From: an uncultured Alcaligenaceae bacterium
GTDB taxonomy: Bacteria > Pseudomonadota > Gammaproteobacteria > Burkholderiales > Burkholderiaceae_B
Assembly (NCBI GenBank): GCA_937952975.1
Contig: CALFXX010000002.1
Span: forward strand, 1-44,990
Reading direction: 5' to 3'
Length of the DNA: 44,990 nucleotides
Below the pieces are notes generated by a model. It made no database searches and was not told the DNA's origin. It worked only from the letters and a program-made list of their open reading frames with translations. Positions 1-7,831 of this stretch are shown in pieces (the first letter of the stretch is position 1; the number at the start of each line of letters is the position of its first letter). The translations under genes and the position numbers were made by a program.

Positions 1-14
1 CGCTCTTCCGATCT
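1..14 (+). other. Illumina adapter remnant at contig end
   Basis: The first 14 bases, CGCTCTTCCGATCT, are identical to the 3' end of the standard Illumina read-1 adapter. The base C before GCTCTTCC fits the read-1 adapter rather than the index-read adapter, which has T there. Native sequence resumes at base 15, inside an open reading frame. This is an untrimmed adapter, not biology, and it marks the window start as a contig end. Confidence 0.93.
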
Positions 15-350
15 TGGCTATTTTTGGCGATCGGGGGATATTTTTTAATCTGCTGGGGGCGCAGTGGTCAAACCCTGCCGATGAAAGCTTGGCACATCCG
101 GCTGGTTGATCTAAGCGGCGCCATACCTTCTTTTAAACATCTGGTGCTGCGTTTCGTGCTGATGTGGATCCTACCCTTAATAGGTGCTGCAGCGGTTTGG
201 ATCACTTCTACCGTCACAGGATGGCCCTCGGCCTTGGCTCTGATCGTCGCCGCTCCGTTTACAGTGTTTATCCCCACTTGGTTCAGTCCGCAGCAGCAGT
301 TTTTACATGATCTGCTGGCCGGAACGCGGCTGACAAACGTACCCAAATAG
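15..350 (+). CDS. RDD family membrane protein, 5' truncated
   Basis: This is the C-terminal 111 residues of an RDD-family membrane protein. The stretch WGRSGQTLPMKAWHIRLVD and the closing LHDLLAGTRL are hallmark RDD-domain sequences, and between them lie two hydrophobic segments (VLRFVLMWILPLIGAAAVWI and LALIVAAPFTVFI). Family members are usually around 150-200 residues with three or more membrane helices, so the N-terminus and first helix are missing because the contig starts here. An in-frame TTG at position 24 could mimic a start but lies inside the conserved domain. The function of such small RDD proteins is poorly defined (membrane transport or ion homeostasis has been suggested). The stop TAG ends at 350. 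The following 178 bases to the next gene hold only a short CCCAAA/TTTGGG hairpin (434-450) without a T-run. Confidence 0.8.
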   Translation, partial: WLFLAIGGYFLICWGRSGQTLPMKAWHIRLVDLSGAIPSFKHLVLRFVLMWILPLIGAAAVWITSTVTGWPSALALIVAAPFTVFIPTWFSPQQQFLHDLLAGTRLTNVPK

Positions 351-528
351 CTAGCCGACCTCTTCACGTAGTTCTAGTATTCAAACCAAACTAAGCGTTG
401 GGCAAGCATCTCATCAGTCAACAGGGCCTGCTGCCCAAAAGCTGTTTGGGTCATGCAGCGCTTAGTAAAAACCCTCAGTTGTTGCATTCAAGCACCGCTG
501 TGGGTTGCACCAAAGCACGGGCTGAGCC

Positions 529-2274
529 ATGCTACGGGCAACACTAAAGTTCTTTACAGGTATGGTCGACCAATACGCCGCGCTTTACGAGTCTTTTGAA
601 TGGCTGGTACCCACCCATTTCAACATTGGTCACGCCTGTTGTCATCGCTGGGCCGACAATCCTGCAGACGCACGCAAAATAGCCATCTTCGATGAAGATC
701 AGGCAGGCCATCGCGAGGTTTGGACGTACGAACGACTGGCGGCCACTGCGAATCAGTTAGCCAATGGTCTGACGCGCATGGGCGTCAAGCGCGGCGATCG
801 CGTCGCGCTCATCTTAGGTCAACGCCCTGAAACGGTTGTTGCACACATTGCCATTTATAGCGTTGGTGCTGTGGTGTTGCCTTTATCTAACCTTTTCGGC
901 CCAGAGGCGCTCGAGCAACGCCTGCGCGATGCTCAAGTCCGGGTCGCCATCTTTGATGACTTATCGGCCAGTAACGTCTTGGCGAGCTTGCCTCGTTGTC
1001 CCGCGCTCACCCAGCTCGTCGGGGTCGGCGTCGAGGACGAGCGCGTTTTGCCTTGGCACAAGCTTTTGATCAGGCAACCCATCGACTTTAAGGCGGTCGT
1101 CACACGCGCTGACGAACCAGCGATTTTGCTATACACCTCGGGCACGACTGGGGCACCCAAGGGTGCCTTGTTGCCGCACGCGGTGCTCATTGGTAACTTA
1201 CCCGGTTTTGTCGCCTCACAAAACTGGTTTCCTCAGCCCAAAGATGTCTTTTGGTCGCCCGCCGACTGGGCCTGGACCGGCGGCCTGATGGATGCACTTT
1301 TACCGACTCTGTATTTTGGGCAACCCATTGTTGGTACGCGTGGGCGTTTTAGCCCAGAGCGCGCTTTTGAAATACTTGAACGCTATCAAGTCACCAACAC
1401 TTTCTTGTTTCCGACCGCGCTCAAACAAATGATGAAAGCCATCGAGCGACCCAAAGAGACCTACAAATTATCACTACGCTGCATCATGAGCGCAGGTGAA
1501 AGCGTTGGGGATACTGTTTTCGCTTGGTGTGAACAGGCGCTTGGCATCACGCCTAACGAAATGTTCGGCCAAACTGAAATGAACTACCTTATCGGCAATA
1601 GTCATCAAAAATGGCCGGCCCGCTCGGGTAGCATGGGAAAACCTTATCCGGGTCATCGCATCACTGTGCTGCGCGAAGACGGTTCAATCGCGGCCACAGA
1701 CGAGATTGGCGAAGTCGCCTTGAATCGTTTCGATATCCATGGATCCCCTGACCCAATTCTTTTTCTTGGCTATTGGCGCAACGAGAACGCTACCACTGAA
1801 AAATTTACTGGTGACTGGTGTCGCACCGGAGACCTTGCCCGTGCCGATGCCGAAGGCTACTACTGGTATGCCGGAAGAGCCGACGATGTATTCAAGTCCT
1901 CGGGTTACCGCATTGGCCCAGGCGAAATCGAAAACTGCTTACTCGATCATCCTGCAGTGGCCAATGTTGCAGTTGTACCCAAGCCAGACACTGACCGTGG
2001 TGCGGTCGTGAAAGCCTTCGTGGTGTTAACGCCAGGTTTCTCGTCGCGCAAGCGAGCGCAGTTGACTGAGATACTGCAAGAACATGTAAAAACCCGCTTA
2101 GCACCCTACGAATACCCCAAAGAGATCGAGTACGTCGACTCCTTGCCGATGACAACTACCGGGAAAATTCAGCGCAGAGTCTTACGGCAATTAGAAATCG
2201 GCCGCAGTCAACGCCAAGCCAAAAAGGCGCAAAACCTTGTCAAGGCAGTGATGTCCGACGATCAGACACCATAG
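529..2274 (+). CDS. AMP-dependent acyl-CoA synthetase (medium-chain acyl-CoA ligase-like)
   Basis: Adenylate-forming enzyme of the acyl-CoA ligase family, expected to activate a carboxylic acid to acyl-AMP and then acyl-CoA in the cytoplasm. The ATP-binding P-loop motif TSGTTGAPKG lies near residues 203-212. The A5 motif MFGQTEMN, the A8 hinge YWYAGRADDVFKSSGYRIGP and the A10 motif TTGKIQRR with the catalytic lysine (about residue 545) are all present and in order. At 581 residues it is complete. The overall pattern (FGQTEMN, GYRIGPGEIE) resembles bacterial medium-chain/acetoacetyl-type ligases, but the acid substrate cannot be read from sequence. The start is uncertain: the ATG at 529 has no clear ribosome site, and the ATG at 562 (MVDQYAALYESF) matches the usual N-terminus of relatives better. 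It stands alone, 88 bases before the carbonic-anhydrase-like gene. Confidence 0.88.
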   Translation: MLRATLKFFTGMVDQYAALYESFEWLVPTHFNIGHACCHRWADNPADARKIAIFDEDQAGHREVWTYERLAATANQLANGLTRMGVKRGDRVALILGQRPETVVAHIAIYSVGAVVLPLSNLFGPEALEQRLRDAQVRVAIFDDLSASNVLASLPRCPALTQLVGVGVEDERVLPWHKLLIRQPIDFKAVVTRADEPAILLYTSGTTGAPKGALLPHAVLIGNLPGFVASQNWFPQPKDVFWSPADWAWTGGLMDALLPTLYFGQPIVGTRGRFSPERAFEILERYQVTNTFLFPTALKQMMKAIERPKETYKLSLRCIMSAGESVGDTVFAWCEQALGITPNEMFGQTEMNYLIGNSHQKWPARSGSMGKPYPGHRITVLREDGSIAATDEIGEVALNRFDIHGSPDPILFLGYWRNENATTEKFTGDWCRTGDLARADAEGYYWYAGRADDVFKSSGYRIGPGEIENCLLDHPAVANVAVVPKPDTDRGAVVKAFVVLTPGFSSRKRAQLTEILQEHVKTRLAPYEYPKEIEYVDSLPMTTTGKIQRRVLRQLEIGRSQRQAKKAQNLVKAVMSDDQTP

Positions 2275-2362
2275 CGAACTTCGTAGCGATTCTGTTCGAA
2301 CGAAGGATTGGGCACAGTCGGGCTAAACTACTGACTTTCCTTCGTATTAGGCGTAATTCATC

Positions 2363-2884
2363 ATGGCGATTTACCAACTCGGTGATCTGATTCCGCGCAT
2401 TGACCCAACAGCCTTTATTTTTGACTCGGCCGATCTGATTGGTGATGTCGTGGTCGGGGCACAAGCTAGCATTTGGGCAAATGTCAGCATTCGGGGTGAC
2501 AACACTTGTATCGATATTGGCCACCACAGCAACGTTCAAGAGGGCTGCGTGCTGCACTCTGACGCTGGCGTGCCACTCACGATTGATCATCACGTCACGA
2601 TTGGTCATCAAGCCATGTTGCACGGCTGCACCATTGGCTCGGGCACACTGGTTGGCATGCAAGCAATCGTATTGAACCGCGCAAAAATCGGGCGTAACTG
2701 TTTAATTGGTGCGGGCGCGATCATTCCAGAGGGACGCGAAATCCCCGATGGCAGCTTAGTCATCGGTGTCGGAAAAATCACCCGTCAGCTTTCTGAAGAA
2801 GAGATCGAAACGATTCGCAACAATATCGAAAACTATGCCAAGCGTGGGCAAATGTATCGTGAAAAACTCAAGCGAATCGGTTAA
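2363..2884 (+). CDS. Gamma-carbonic anhydrase family protein (YrdA/PaaY-like)
   Basis: A 173-residue left-handed beta-helix protein built of hexapeptide repeats (SADLIGDVVVGAQASIWANV and onward). The gamma-class zinc ligands are visible as His65 (GCVLH), His82 and His87 (GHQAMLHG), together with Arg44/Asp46 in RGDN and Gln59. Proteins of this type bind zinc as trimers; some hydrate CO2, others (PaaY) act as thioesterases, and many bacterial YrdA homologues lack proven activity, so the substrate is unassigned. The C-terminal helix (EEEIETIRNNIENYAKRGQMY) is typical of the family. Its TAA stop overlaps the ATG of the Hsp33 gene by one base (TAATG), so the two are probably translationally coupled. 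This pairing has no obvious metabolic logic. Confidence 0.88.
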   Translation: MAIYQLGDLIPRIDPTAFIFDSADLIGDVVVGAQASIWANVSIRGDNTCIDIGHHSNVQEGCVLHSDAGVPLTIDHHVTIGHQAMLHGCTIGSGTLVGMQAIVLNRAKIGRNCLIGAGAIIPEGREIPDGSLVIGVGKITRQLSEEEIETIRNNIENYAKRGQMYREKLKRIG

Positions 2885-3819
2885 TGCCAGACAACGAAAG
2901 CAATCTGCGCAGCGATGCGCTCAAAAAGTTTTTATTTGATGACCGCAGCGTGCGCGTTGAGTCGGTTCGGATCGAGCAGGCTTGGCTAGCTGCACAGGCG
3001 CACCAACAATACCCCGCACCGGTCACAGCACTTCTTGGCGAGCTTGTTGCTGCTTCGACTCTACTCGCAGCCAATTTAAAGTTTGATGGTTCATTATTAC
3101 TGCAACTACAAGGCGATGGTGCCATTGCCTTGATGGTAGTTGAGTGTCGAGCCGACCTGAGCATTCGCGCCACCGTCAAAATGCGCGAACGTCCACTGCC
3201 CGCCTCGGTTGATTTGCAATCAATGCTCAACCCTGGCGGCACCGCAAAATTTATTGTGGTGCTTGATCCGCCAAAGCACACGCCTGGCCGTCAAACCTAT
3301 CAAGGTATTGTGCCACTCGAAGGCAATAGTGTTGCACAGGCGCTTGAACAATACATGCTACGTTCTGAACAATTGCACACGCGTATCTGGCTGGCGGCCG
3401 ACTCGCTGCACTGCAGCGGTTTATTGATCCAGCGCTTACCTCTGCAAGGCGGTGCGCAGCAAACTGAAATCGAGCACGCAGACGAATCCTGGGAGCGCGC
3501 GCAGCACCTGGCGCAAACACTGACGCCAACCGAAATGCTCTCGACTGATCAAGACACGCTTTTACATCGCTTGTTTTGGCAAGAAACCTTACTGGTGTTT
3601 GAGTCGCAACCTATTACTTGGAAATGCTCGTGCACGCACGAGCGCGTTGCAGACATGCTACGCATGCTCGGCAAAGCCGAGGTCGATGACATTTTGCAAG
3701 AGCAAGGAAAAGTTGAAGTAGCCTGCGAATTTTGCGGGCTACCCTATGTGTTCGATGCGTTGGATACCGAAGCGCTATTTCAAGCTGCCACCGTAGTGAG
3801 CAGCAAGTCGGTACATTGA
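2884..3819 (+). CDS. hslO: Redox-regulated chaperone Hsp33
   Basis: A 311-residue Hsp33, a cytoplasmic holdase chaperone switched on by oxidative stress. The C-terminal redox switch is complete: Cys248-X-Cys250 (KCSCTHE), thirty residues, then Cys281-X-X-Cys284 (CEFC). This spacing lies within the CXC-X27-32-CXXC pattern that binds zinc in the reduced state. The N-terminal domain carries the usual GELVAASTLLAANLKFDGSLLLQLQGDG region. The start ATG overlaps the previous stop codon by one base. The gene converges with the aminotransferase gene; the 21 bases between their stops show no convincing terminator. Confidence 0.95.
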   Translation: MPDNESNLRSDALKKFLFDDRSVRVESVRIEQAWLAAQAHQQYPAPVTALLGELVAASTLLAANLKFDGSLLLQLQGDGAIALMVVECRADLSIRATVKMRERPLPASVDLQSMLNPGGTAKFIVVLDPPKHTPGRQTYQGIVPLEGNSVAQALEQYMLRSEQLHTRIWLAADSLHCSGLLIQRLPLQGGAQQTEIEHADESWERAQHLAQTLTPTEMLSTDQDTLLHRLFWQETLLVFESQPITWKCSCTHERVADMLRMLGKAEVDDILQEQGKVEVACEFCGLPYVFDALDTEALFQAATVVSSKSVH

Positions 3820-3840
3820 GCCTTTGCGGATTCTGATATC

Positions 3841-5043
3841 TTAGGTTTTAGCTAGGTATTCAACGGCGCTGCGCACGCCTTTTGAGCCAACGTCGATTCC
3901 AAGACTTTGCATGGCTGCTTCAACACCGGCTAAGCACCCTAAGATCATGGCGGGATTCAAATCACCCAGGTGGCCAATTCGGAAGACTCGACCTGCAAAG
4001 GGGCCTAAGCCGCCAGCAATCAGCACTTGAAATTTTTCGCGCGCGGTACTGCGGATCAGTTCAGGATCAATGCCTTTACCAACCAACACGGCAGTCACCG
4101 AAGCAGAGCGTGCCTCTGGCACCTTGCATAAAAACTGCACTTGCCCAGTTTCAGACCATGACTGAACCGCTGCGTGCACCGCACCGGCCAAGCGTTGATG
4201 GCGCGCATGCACCTGCGCCACGCCCTCTTGGTCGATTAACCCAAAAGCGGCTTCAAGACCAAACAATAAATTTTGCGGGGCCGTGCCGCAAAAACGGCTG
4301 TACGATGGCCCTTTGCGACGACGCATCCAATCCCAATAAAAGCGCGGCGCAGGGTTGTTCGCACAGACCTGCATGGCGCGTTCGTCTGCGGCACAAAAGC
4401 CAACGCCTGGTGGACACATCAAGCCTTTTTGCGAAGCGCCGATCACAGCGTTTACGCCCCACTGATCCATGTAAAAAGGGATCGCCCCCAATGAGGCCAC
4501 AACATCCACTACAAACAGTGCAGGGTGCTTAGCATGATCAATCGCACGACGTAAGGCGGGCATGTCGCTCGTCGTGCTGCTGGCGGTATCTGTGTGCACA
4601 GCAAAAACCGCGACGATTTCGTGCTTGGTATCTTCACGCAGGGCTTGTTCAACCACAGCAGGGTCGATTGGCTGCCCTTCGATGTAGGGAGTACGAACAA
4701 TCACCGCACCCATCGCCTCAGCCATCAAGGCCCACGAATCAGAAAAATGCCCGGTACCTGGGATCAGTACTTTTTGCCCCGGTGCCAGCAAATTGACAAT
4801 CATGGCTTCCCAGACGCCGTGGCCATTTGCCGCGTATAAAAAGATGTCTGCGCTTGCAGTGTTCAGCAGGCCTTGCAAGCCGCGCTCACAGGCGTCTACA
4901 CAGGCGTCTACGCGCGGATCACCCATATCGATGGGTTGCCTGGTCAGTGCATCAAGCACGGCCTTAGGAACGTTAGACGGCCCAGGAGAGTGCAGCAAAC
5001 GGATACCTGGGAAATAAGGAAATGACGCGGCAGACGAATTCAT
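3841..5043 (-). CDS. Class V aminotransferase (serine/alanine-glyoxylate aminotransferase type)
   Basis: A 400-residue fold-type I PLP enzyme of class V. Near the N-terminus HSPGPSNVPKAVLDAL is the family signature. VVDVVASLG (Asp180 region) contacts the PLP ring nitrogen, and GASQKGLMCPPGVG carries the Schiff-base lysine Lys206. Family members transfer amino groups from serine or alanine to glyoxylate, giving hydroxypyruvate or pyruvate and glycine; some act in purine catabolism. Which donor is used here cannot be told from sequence. It could consume glyoxylate arising from glycolate, which the sugar-acid cluster downstream may produce, but the two loci are more than 20 kb apart. The gene stands alone, divergent from the TadE-like gene and convergent with hslO. 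Confidence 0.87.
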   Translation of the reverse strand: MNSSAASFPYFPGIRLLHSPGPSNVPKAVLDALTRQPIDMGDPRVDACVDACERGLQGLLNTASADIFLYAANGHGVWEAMIVNLLAPGQKVLIPGTGHFSDSWALMAEAMGAVIVRTPYIEGQPIDPAVVEQALREDTKHEIVAVFAVHTDTASSTTSDMPALRRAIDHAKHPALFVVDVVASLGAIPFYMDQWGVNAVIGASQKGLMCPPGVGFCAADERAMQVCANNPAPRFYWDWMRRRKGPSYSRFCGTAPQNLLFGLEAAFGLIDQEGVAQVHARHQRLAGAVHAAVQSWSETGQVQFLCKVPEARSASVTAVLVGKGIDPELIRSTAREKFQVLIAGGLGPFAGRVFRIGHLGDLNPAMILGCLAGVEAAMQSLGIDVGSKGVRSAVEYLAKT

Positions 5044-5142
5044 GACAATCCTTTAGTGAGACCGCGATAGTTTAACCTGACGCACCCGCGCGCGTAGTTC
5101 ACCGTATCGACTGTTGTGCTCGCAGCCGTCAAACTGTGCAGC

Positions 5143-6024
5143 ATGCGGATTTCGACTCAATACACTAAACAACGTGGTGCCAGCACTCTTGAGACCAGCT
5201 TGACCTTGGCACCGATTTTACTTGTGTGTTTGCTCGGCCTAGAGTTGGTCCATGCTCACCAAGTCAAACAGCTCGTCAGTCTGGCTTTGCACGAGGCGAG
5301 TCGTCGGGCCAGCGTCACCCACGCAGATCGCAAAGAAATTGATCAAGCGTTTACGCAGGCGCTGTCGCCTCTTTTCGCACCTTCCGGCAAACTCGCTAGC
5401 CCCTTAGACCGGCTGCAGGCCACAATCGCACGCTATCAGCGACTCTATGCCTTGCCGCTTTGGCAGCTCGAGCTGACCGAGCTGATGAGCCGAGGCGCAA
5501 CCTCGCACGAGCGCCAGGCCGTACGCCTGGATTTGGCTTATGTGCATGAACCGTTACAGCCCTGGCTACGTCAGGTGCTACGGCGCAGCTTGCACTGGTT
5601 AGACCCAACGCCAGACGCCCTCGAGGCCAGTGCGCAACGGCAAGGCTTAGTCATCATACGACTGACACGCAGGGCAGCGATTCATGCACGTCAGGCCAAA
5701 GGCGTCACTAAACGCATGCAAGCGGACGGCAGCGAGAGACAAGCAGGGTTCACCGAGCCCGAACTCCTGCAAGGCCCGAAGCCCGAACGTCAGCCTGATC
5801 TGCAACAAAATCAGAGTGCGCGACCTCTGAGTCAGCTCTTGAGTCAGCCCTCTAGTCAGCTCTTACGTCAGCCCCTGAGTCAGCCCCTGAGTCAACCTCT
5901 GAATCAATCCTTGAATCCGCTCAGCGAACCCGCCCCCACAACAAAGGCTTCGATCTTACGTAGTTTGACGCATGAGTCGCAACATGCAGAACTGTGCGGG
6001 GTCTTGCTCTGCTGCGCACCCTGA
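5143..6024 (+). CDS. Orphan TadE-like protein with C-terminal tetrapeptide repeats
   Basis: A 293-residue protein whose N-terminus (QRGASTLETSLTLAPILL followed by VCLLGLELVHAHQVKQLVSL) resembles TadE/TadE-like pseudopilins: a short basic leader, a glutamate near the start of a single membrane helix, then an amphipathic region. The middle (DLAYVHEPLQPWLRQVLRRSLHWLDP) also fits TadE-like proteins of Burkholderiales. From about residue 222 it becomes Gln/Pro/Ser rich and contains eight 12-bp repeats (5824-5919) encoding PLSQ-like tetrapeptides. The tail ends in a cysteine-rich LCGVLLCCAP. No other tad/flp genes lie nearby. The start is placed at ATG 5143; an in-frame GTG at 5116 would add nine residues. 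Function is unproven; a surface or envelope role is inferred only from the N-terminal helix. Confidence 0.65.
   Translation: MRISTQYTKQRGASTLETSLTLAPILLVCLLGLELVHAHQVKQLVSLALHEASRRASVTHADRKEIDQAFTQALSPLFAPSGKLASPLDRLQATIARYQRLYALPLWQLELTELMSRGATSHERQAVRLDLAYVHEPLQPWLRQVLRRSLHWLDPTPDALEASAQRQGLVIIRLTRRAAIHARQAKGVTKRMQADGSERQAGFTEPELLQGPKPERQPDLQQNQSARPLSQLLSQPSSQLLRQPLSQPLSQPLNQSLNPLSEPAPTTKASILRSLTHESQHAELCGVLLCCAP
5824..5919 (+). repeat. 12-bp tandem repeat (8 copies) inside the TadE-like gene
   Basis: Eight consecutive 12-bp units of the form CCNCTGAGTCAG, in frame, encode PLSQ, LLSQ, PSSQ, LLRQ, PLSQ, PLSQ, PLNQ and SLNP. The two central units are almost identical (CCCCTGAGTCAG and CCCCTGAGTCAA), and outer units diverge progressively. 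Because the unit is a multiple of three, copy-number change would lengthen or shorten the tail without a frameshift. Confidence 0.9.
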
Positions 6025-6073
6025 ACAACCTCTTGCCACTAACACAGCACGAGGGCAGCACAAGTGACGGACG

Positions 6074-6436
6074 TTAACGCGTATAAGTCGTTGGTTTACC
6101 GTTTGACGACGACGCAGGTGGGCGCTGGGGTTTGGTCGAAGGCTTGAGCTCAGGCGGTTTCACATCGGGGGGCAACACCTGAACAAACAGTTCGCCCTGA
6201 CGCATCATGCTGAGTTCGGCCCGAGCACGCTCTTCAGCTGCCTCGGTTCCAGTTCGCAAATCGTCGACCTCAGCCAGCAGGGCAACGTTACGGGCTCGAA
6301 GACCATCGTTGATTGCGCGCTGGGTGGCCACATGCTCTTGCATATCCCAGACGGACAGCCAGCCACCCCGACCCATCCACAGAGGATATTGGATCAGACC
6401 AGCGAGCGCGACCAGCACCAATAACAAAAGACGCAT
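6074..6436 (-). CDS. ftsB: Cell division protein FtsB
   Basis: A 120-residue bitopic membrane protein with one N-terminal membrane helix (LLLLVLVALAGLIQYPLWMG, residues about 3-22), then a coiled coil (about 30-75, with DDLRTGTEAAEERARAELSMMRQGELFVQV), the classic FtsB pattern. FtsB joins FtsL and FtsQ in the divisome and signals to the FtsWI septal peptidoglycan synthase. The coiled-coil end, RARAELSMMRQGE, is highly conserved. The tail (residues 91-120) is proline rich and extends beyond the E. coli protein. It lies 61 bases downstream of eno in the same direction, as in many beta- and gammaproteobacteria. Confidence 0.93.
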   Translation of the reverse strand: MRLLLLVLVALAGLIQYPLWMGRGGWLSVWDMQEHVATQRAINDGLRARNVALLAEVDDLRTGTEAAEERARAELSMMRQGELFVQVLPPDVKPPELKPSTKPQRPPASSSNGKPTTYTR

Positions 6437-6497
6437 ACCACCTCGCGCTTGCCGAAAAGGCTAAAAATGCCCCCAGGCAAGCTATTCGCGCAACAAC

Positions 6498-7784
6498 TTA
6501 GCGCAGGTTGTAAAAGGCCTCAAGACCAGGATAAGTGGCCACTTCGGCGAGTTCTTCTTCGATTCTGAGTAGCTGATTATACTTAGCCATGCGATCTGAG
6601 CGTGACAGTGAGCCCGTTTTGATCTGCATCGCATTTGTCGCTACGGCGATATCGGCAATCGTTGAGTCTTCGGTTTCGCCAGAACGATGTGAGACGACTG
6701 CAGTATACCCAGCACGCTTAGCCATTTCAATGGCGGCAAAAGTCTCGGTCAAGGTACCAATCTGGTTAATTTTGATCAGAATCGAGTTTGCGACGCCGCG
6801 CTCAATACCCTGCTTCAGGATTTTGGTGTTCGTCACAAACAAATCGTCACCCACCAATTGAACTTTACGGCCAAGCTGCTCGGTCAGATGTTTCCAGCCA
6901 TCCCAATCGTTTTCAGCCATGCCGTCTTCGATCGTAATAATGGGGTATTTGTCGCACCAGGTTGCCAACAAATTCGTCAATTCTTTTGAGCTCAGTGAGA
7001 TTCCACCCTCACCTTCAAGCGTGTATTTACCATCGCGATAAAACTCAGAGGCGGCACAGTCAAGGCCCAAGGCGATTTGTGTGCCTGGCTCGTAACCCGC
7101 ATGTTCGATTGCGCGCAAAATCATTTGAATGGCGGCTTCGTGATTAGGCACATTAGGCGCAAAACCACCCTCGTCGCCCACAGCGGTTGACATACCTTGA
7201 TCATGAATGATTTTTTTCAAGGCATGAAAAGTTTCGGCGCCCATTTGCATGGCTTGTCTAAAGCTTTTGGCACCAACCGGCAAAATCATCAGCTCTTGCA
7301 TATCAAGAGTGTTGTTCGCGTGCGCGCCGCCATTGATCACATTCATCATGGGCACGGGCATACTCATCGGGCCGCTGCCGCCAAAATAGCGATACAGCGA
7401 CAAACCGGATTCGTCTGCGGCCGCACGTGCAACTGCCATACTCGCGGCCAGAATAGAGTTGGCACCTAAACGCGACTTGCCTTCGGTACCATCAAGTTCG
7501 ATCAAAGTGCGATCTAAAAAGGTTTGCTCTTGGGCGTCTAGGCCCATCAGTGCCTCAGAGATTTCGGTATTCAAATTTTCAACGGCACGTAAAACTCCTT
7601 TGCCCAAGTAACGCGACTTATCACCGTCGCGCAACTCGATCGCCTCGCGGCTCCCGGTTGAGGCGCCCGACGGCACCGAGGCGCGACCCATCGCGCCTGA
7701 CTCAAGCAAGACGTCGCATTCGACTGTTGGGTTACCACGCGAGTCGAGAATTTCGCGTCCGATGATATCTACGATTGCACTCAT
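6498..7784 (-). CDS. eno: Enolase
   Basis: A 428-residue enolase converting 2-phosphoglycerate to phosphoenolpyruvate in glycolysis; it may also sit in the RNA degradosome. All signatures are present: SVPSGASTGSREAIELRDGD (flexible loop), GGAHANN, GDEGGFAPN with the acid/base glutamate, EDGMAENDWDGW and GDDLFVTN with metal ligands, and SHRSGETEDSTIADIAVA with the active-site HRSGE. Length is standard. A Shine-Dalgarno AGGAAA precedes the ATG. It is the third gene of the pyrG-kdsA-eno-ftsB run, 47 bases after kdsA. Confidence 0.98.
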   Translation of the reverse strand: MSAIVDIIGREILDSRGNPTVECDVLLESGAMGRASVPSGASTGSREAIELRDGDKSRYLGKGVLRAVENLNTEISEALMGLDAQEQTFLDRTLIELDGTEGKSRLGANSILAASMAVARAAADESGLSLYRYFGGSGPMSMPVPMMNVINGGAHANNTLDMQELMILPVGAKSFRQAMQMGAETFHALKKIIHDQGMSTAVGDEGGFAPNVPNHEAAIQMILRAIEHAGYEPGTQIALGLDCAASEFYRDGKYTLEGEGGISLSSKELTNLLATWCDKYPIITIEDGMAENDWDGWKHLTEQLGRKVQLVGDDLFVTNTKILKQGIERGVANSILIKINQIGTLTETFAAIEMAKRAGYTAVVSHRSGETEDSTIADIAVATNAMQIKTGSLSRSDRMAKYNQLLRIEEELAEVATYPGLEAFYNLR

Positions 7785-7831
7785 TTCAAGGTTTCCTGGA
7801 TGATTAAAATTTTGGCGACATTTCGGTGACG

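Noticed and set aside
3882..4532. A long open frame (216 codons) on the plus strand opposite the aminotransferase gene.
   Set aside because: Low-complexity Arg/Gln/Pro-rich translation with no recognisable domain; it mirrors the codon bias of the true gene on the other strand.
5824..5919. Possible CRISPR-like repeat array.
   Set aside because: Units are 12 bp with no spacers and are in frame inside a coding region; this is a coding minisatellite.
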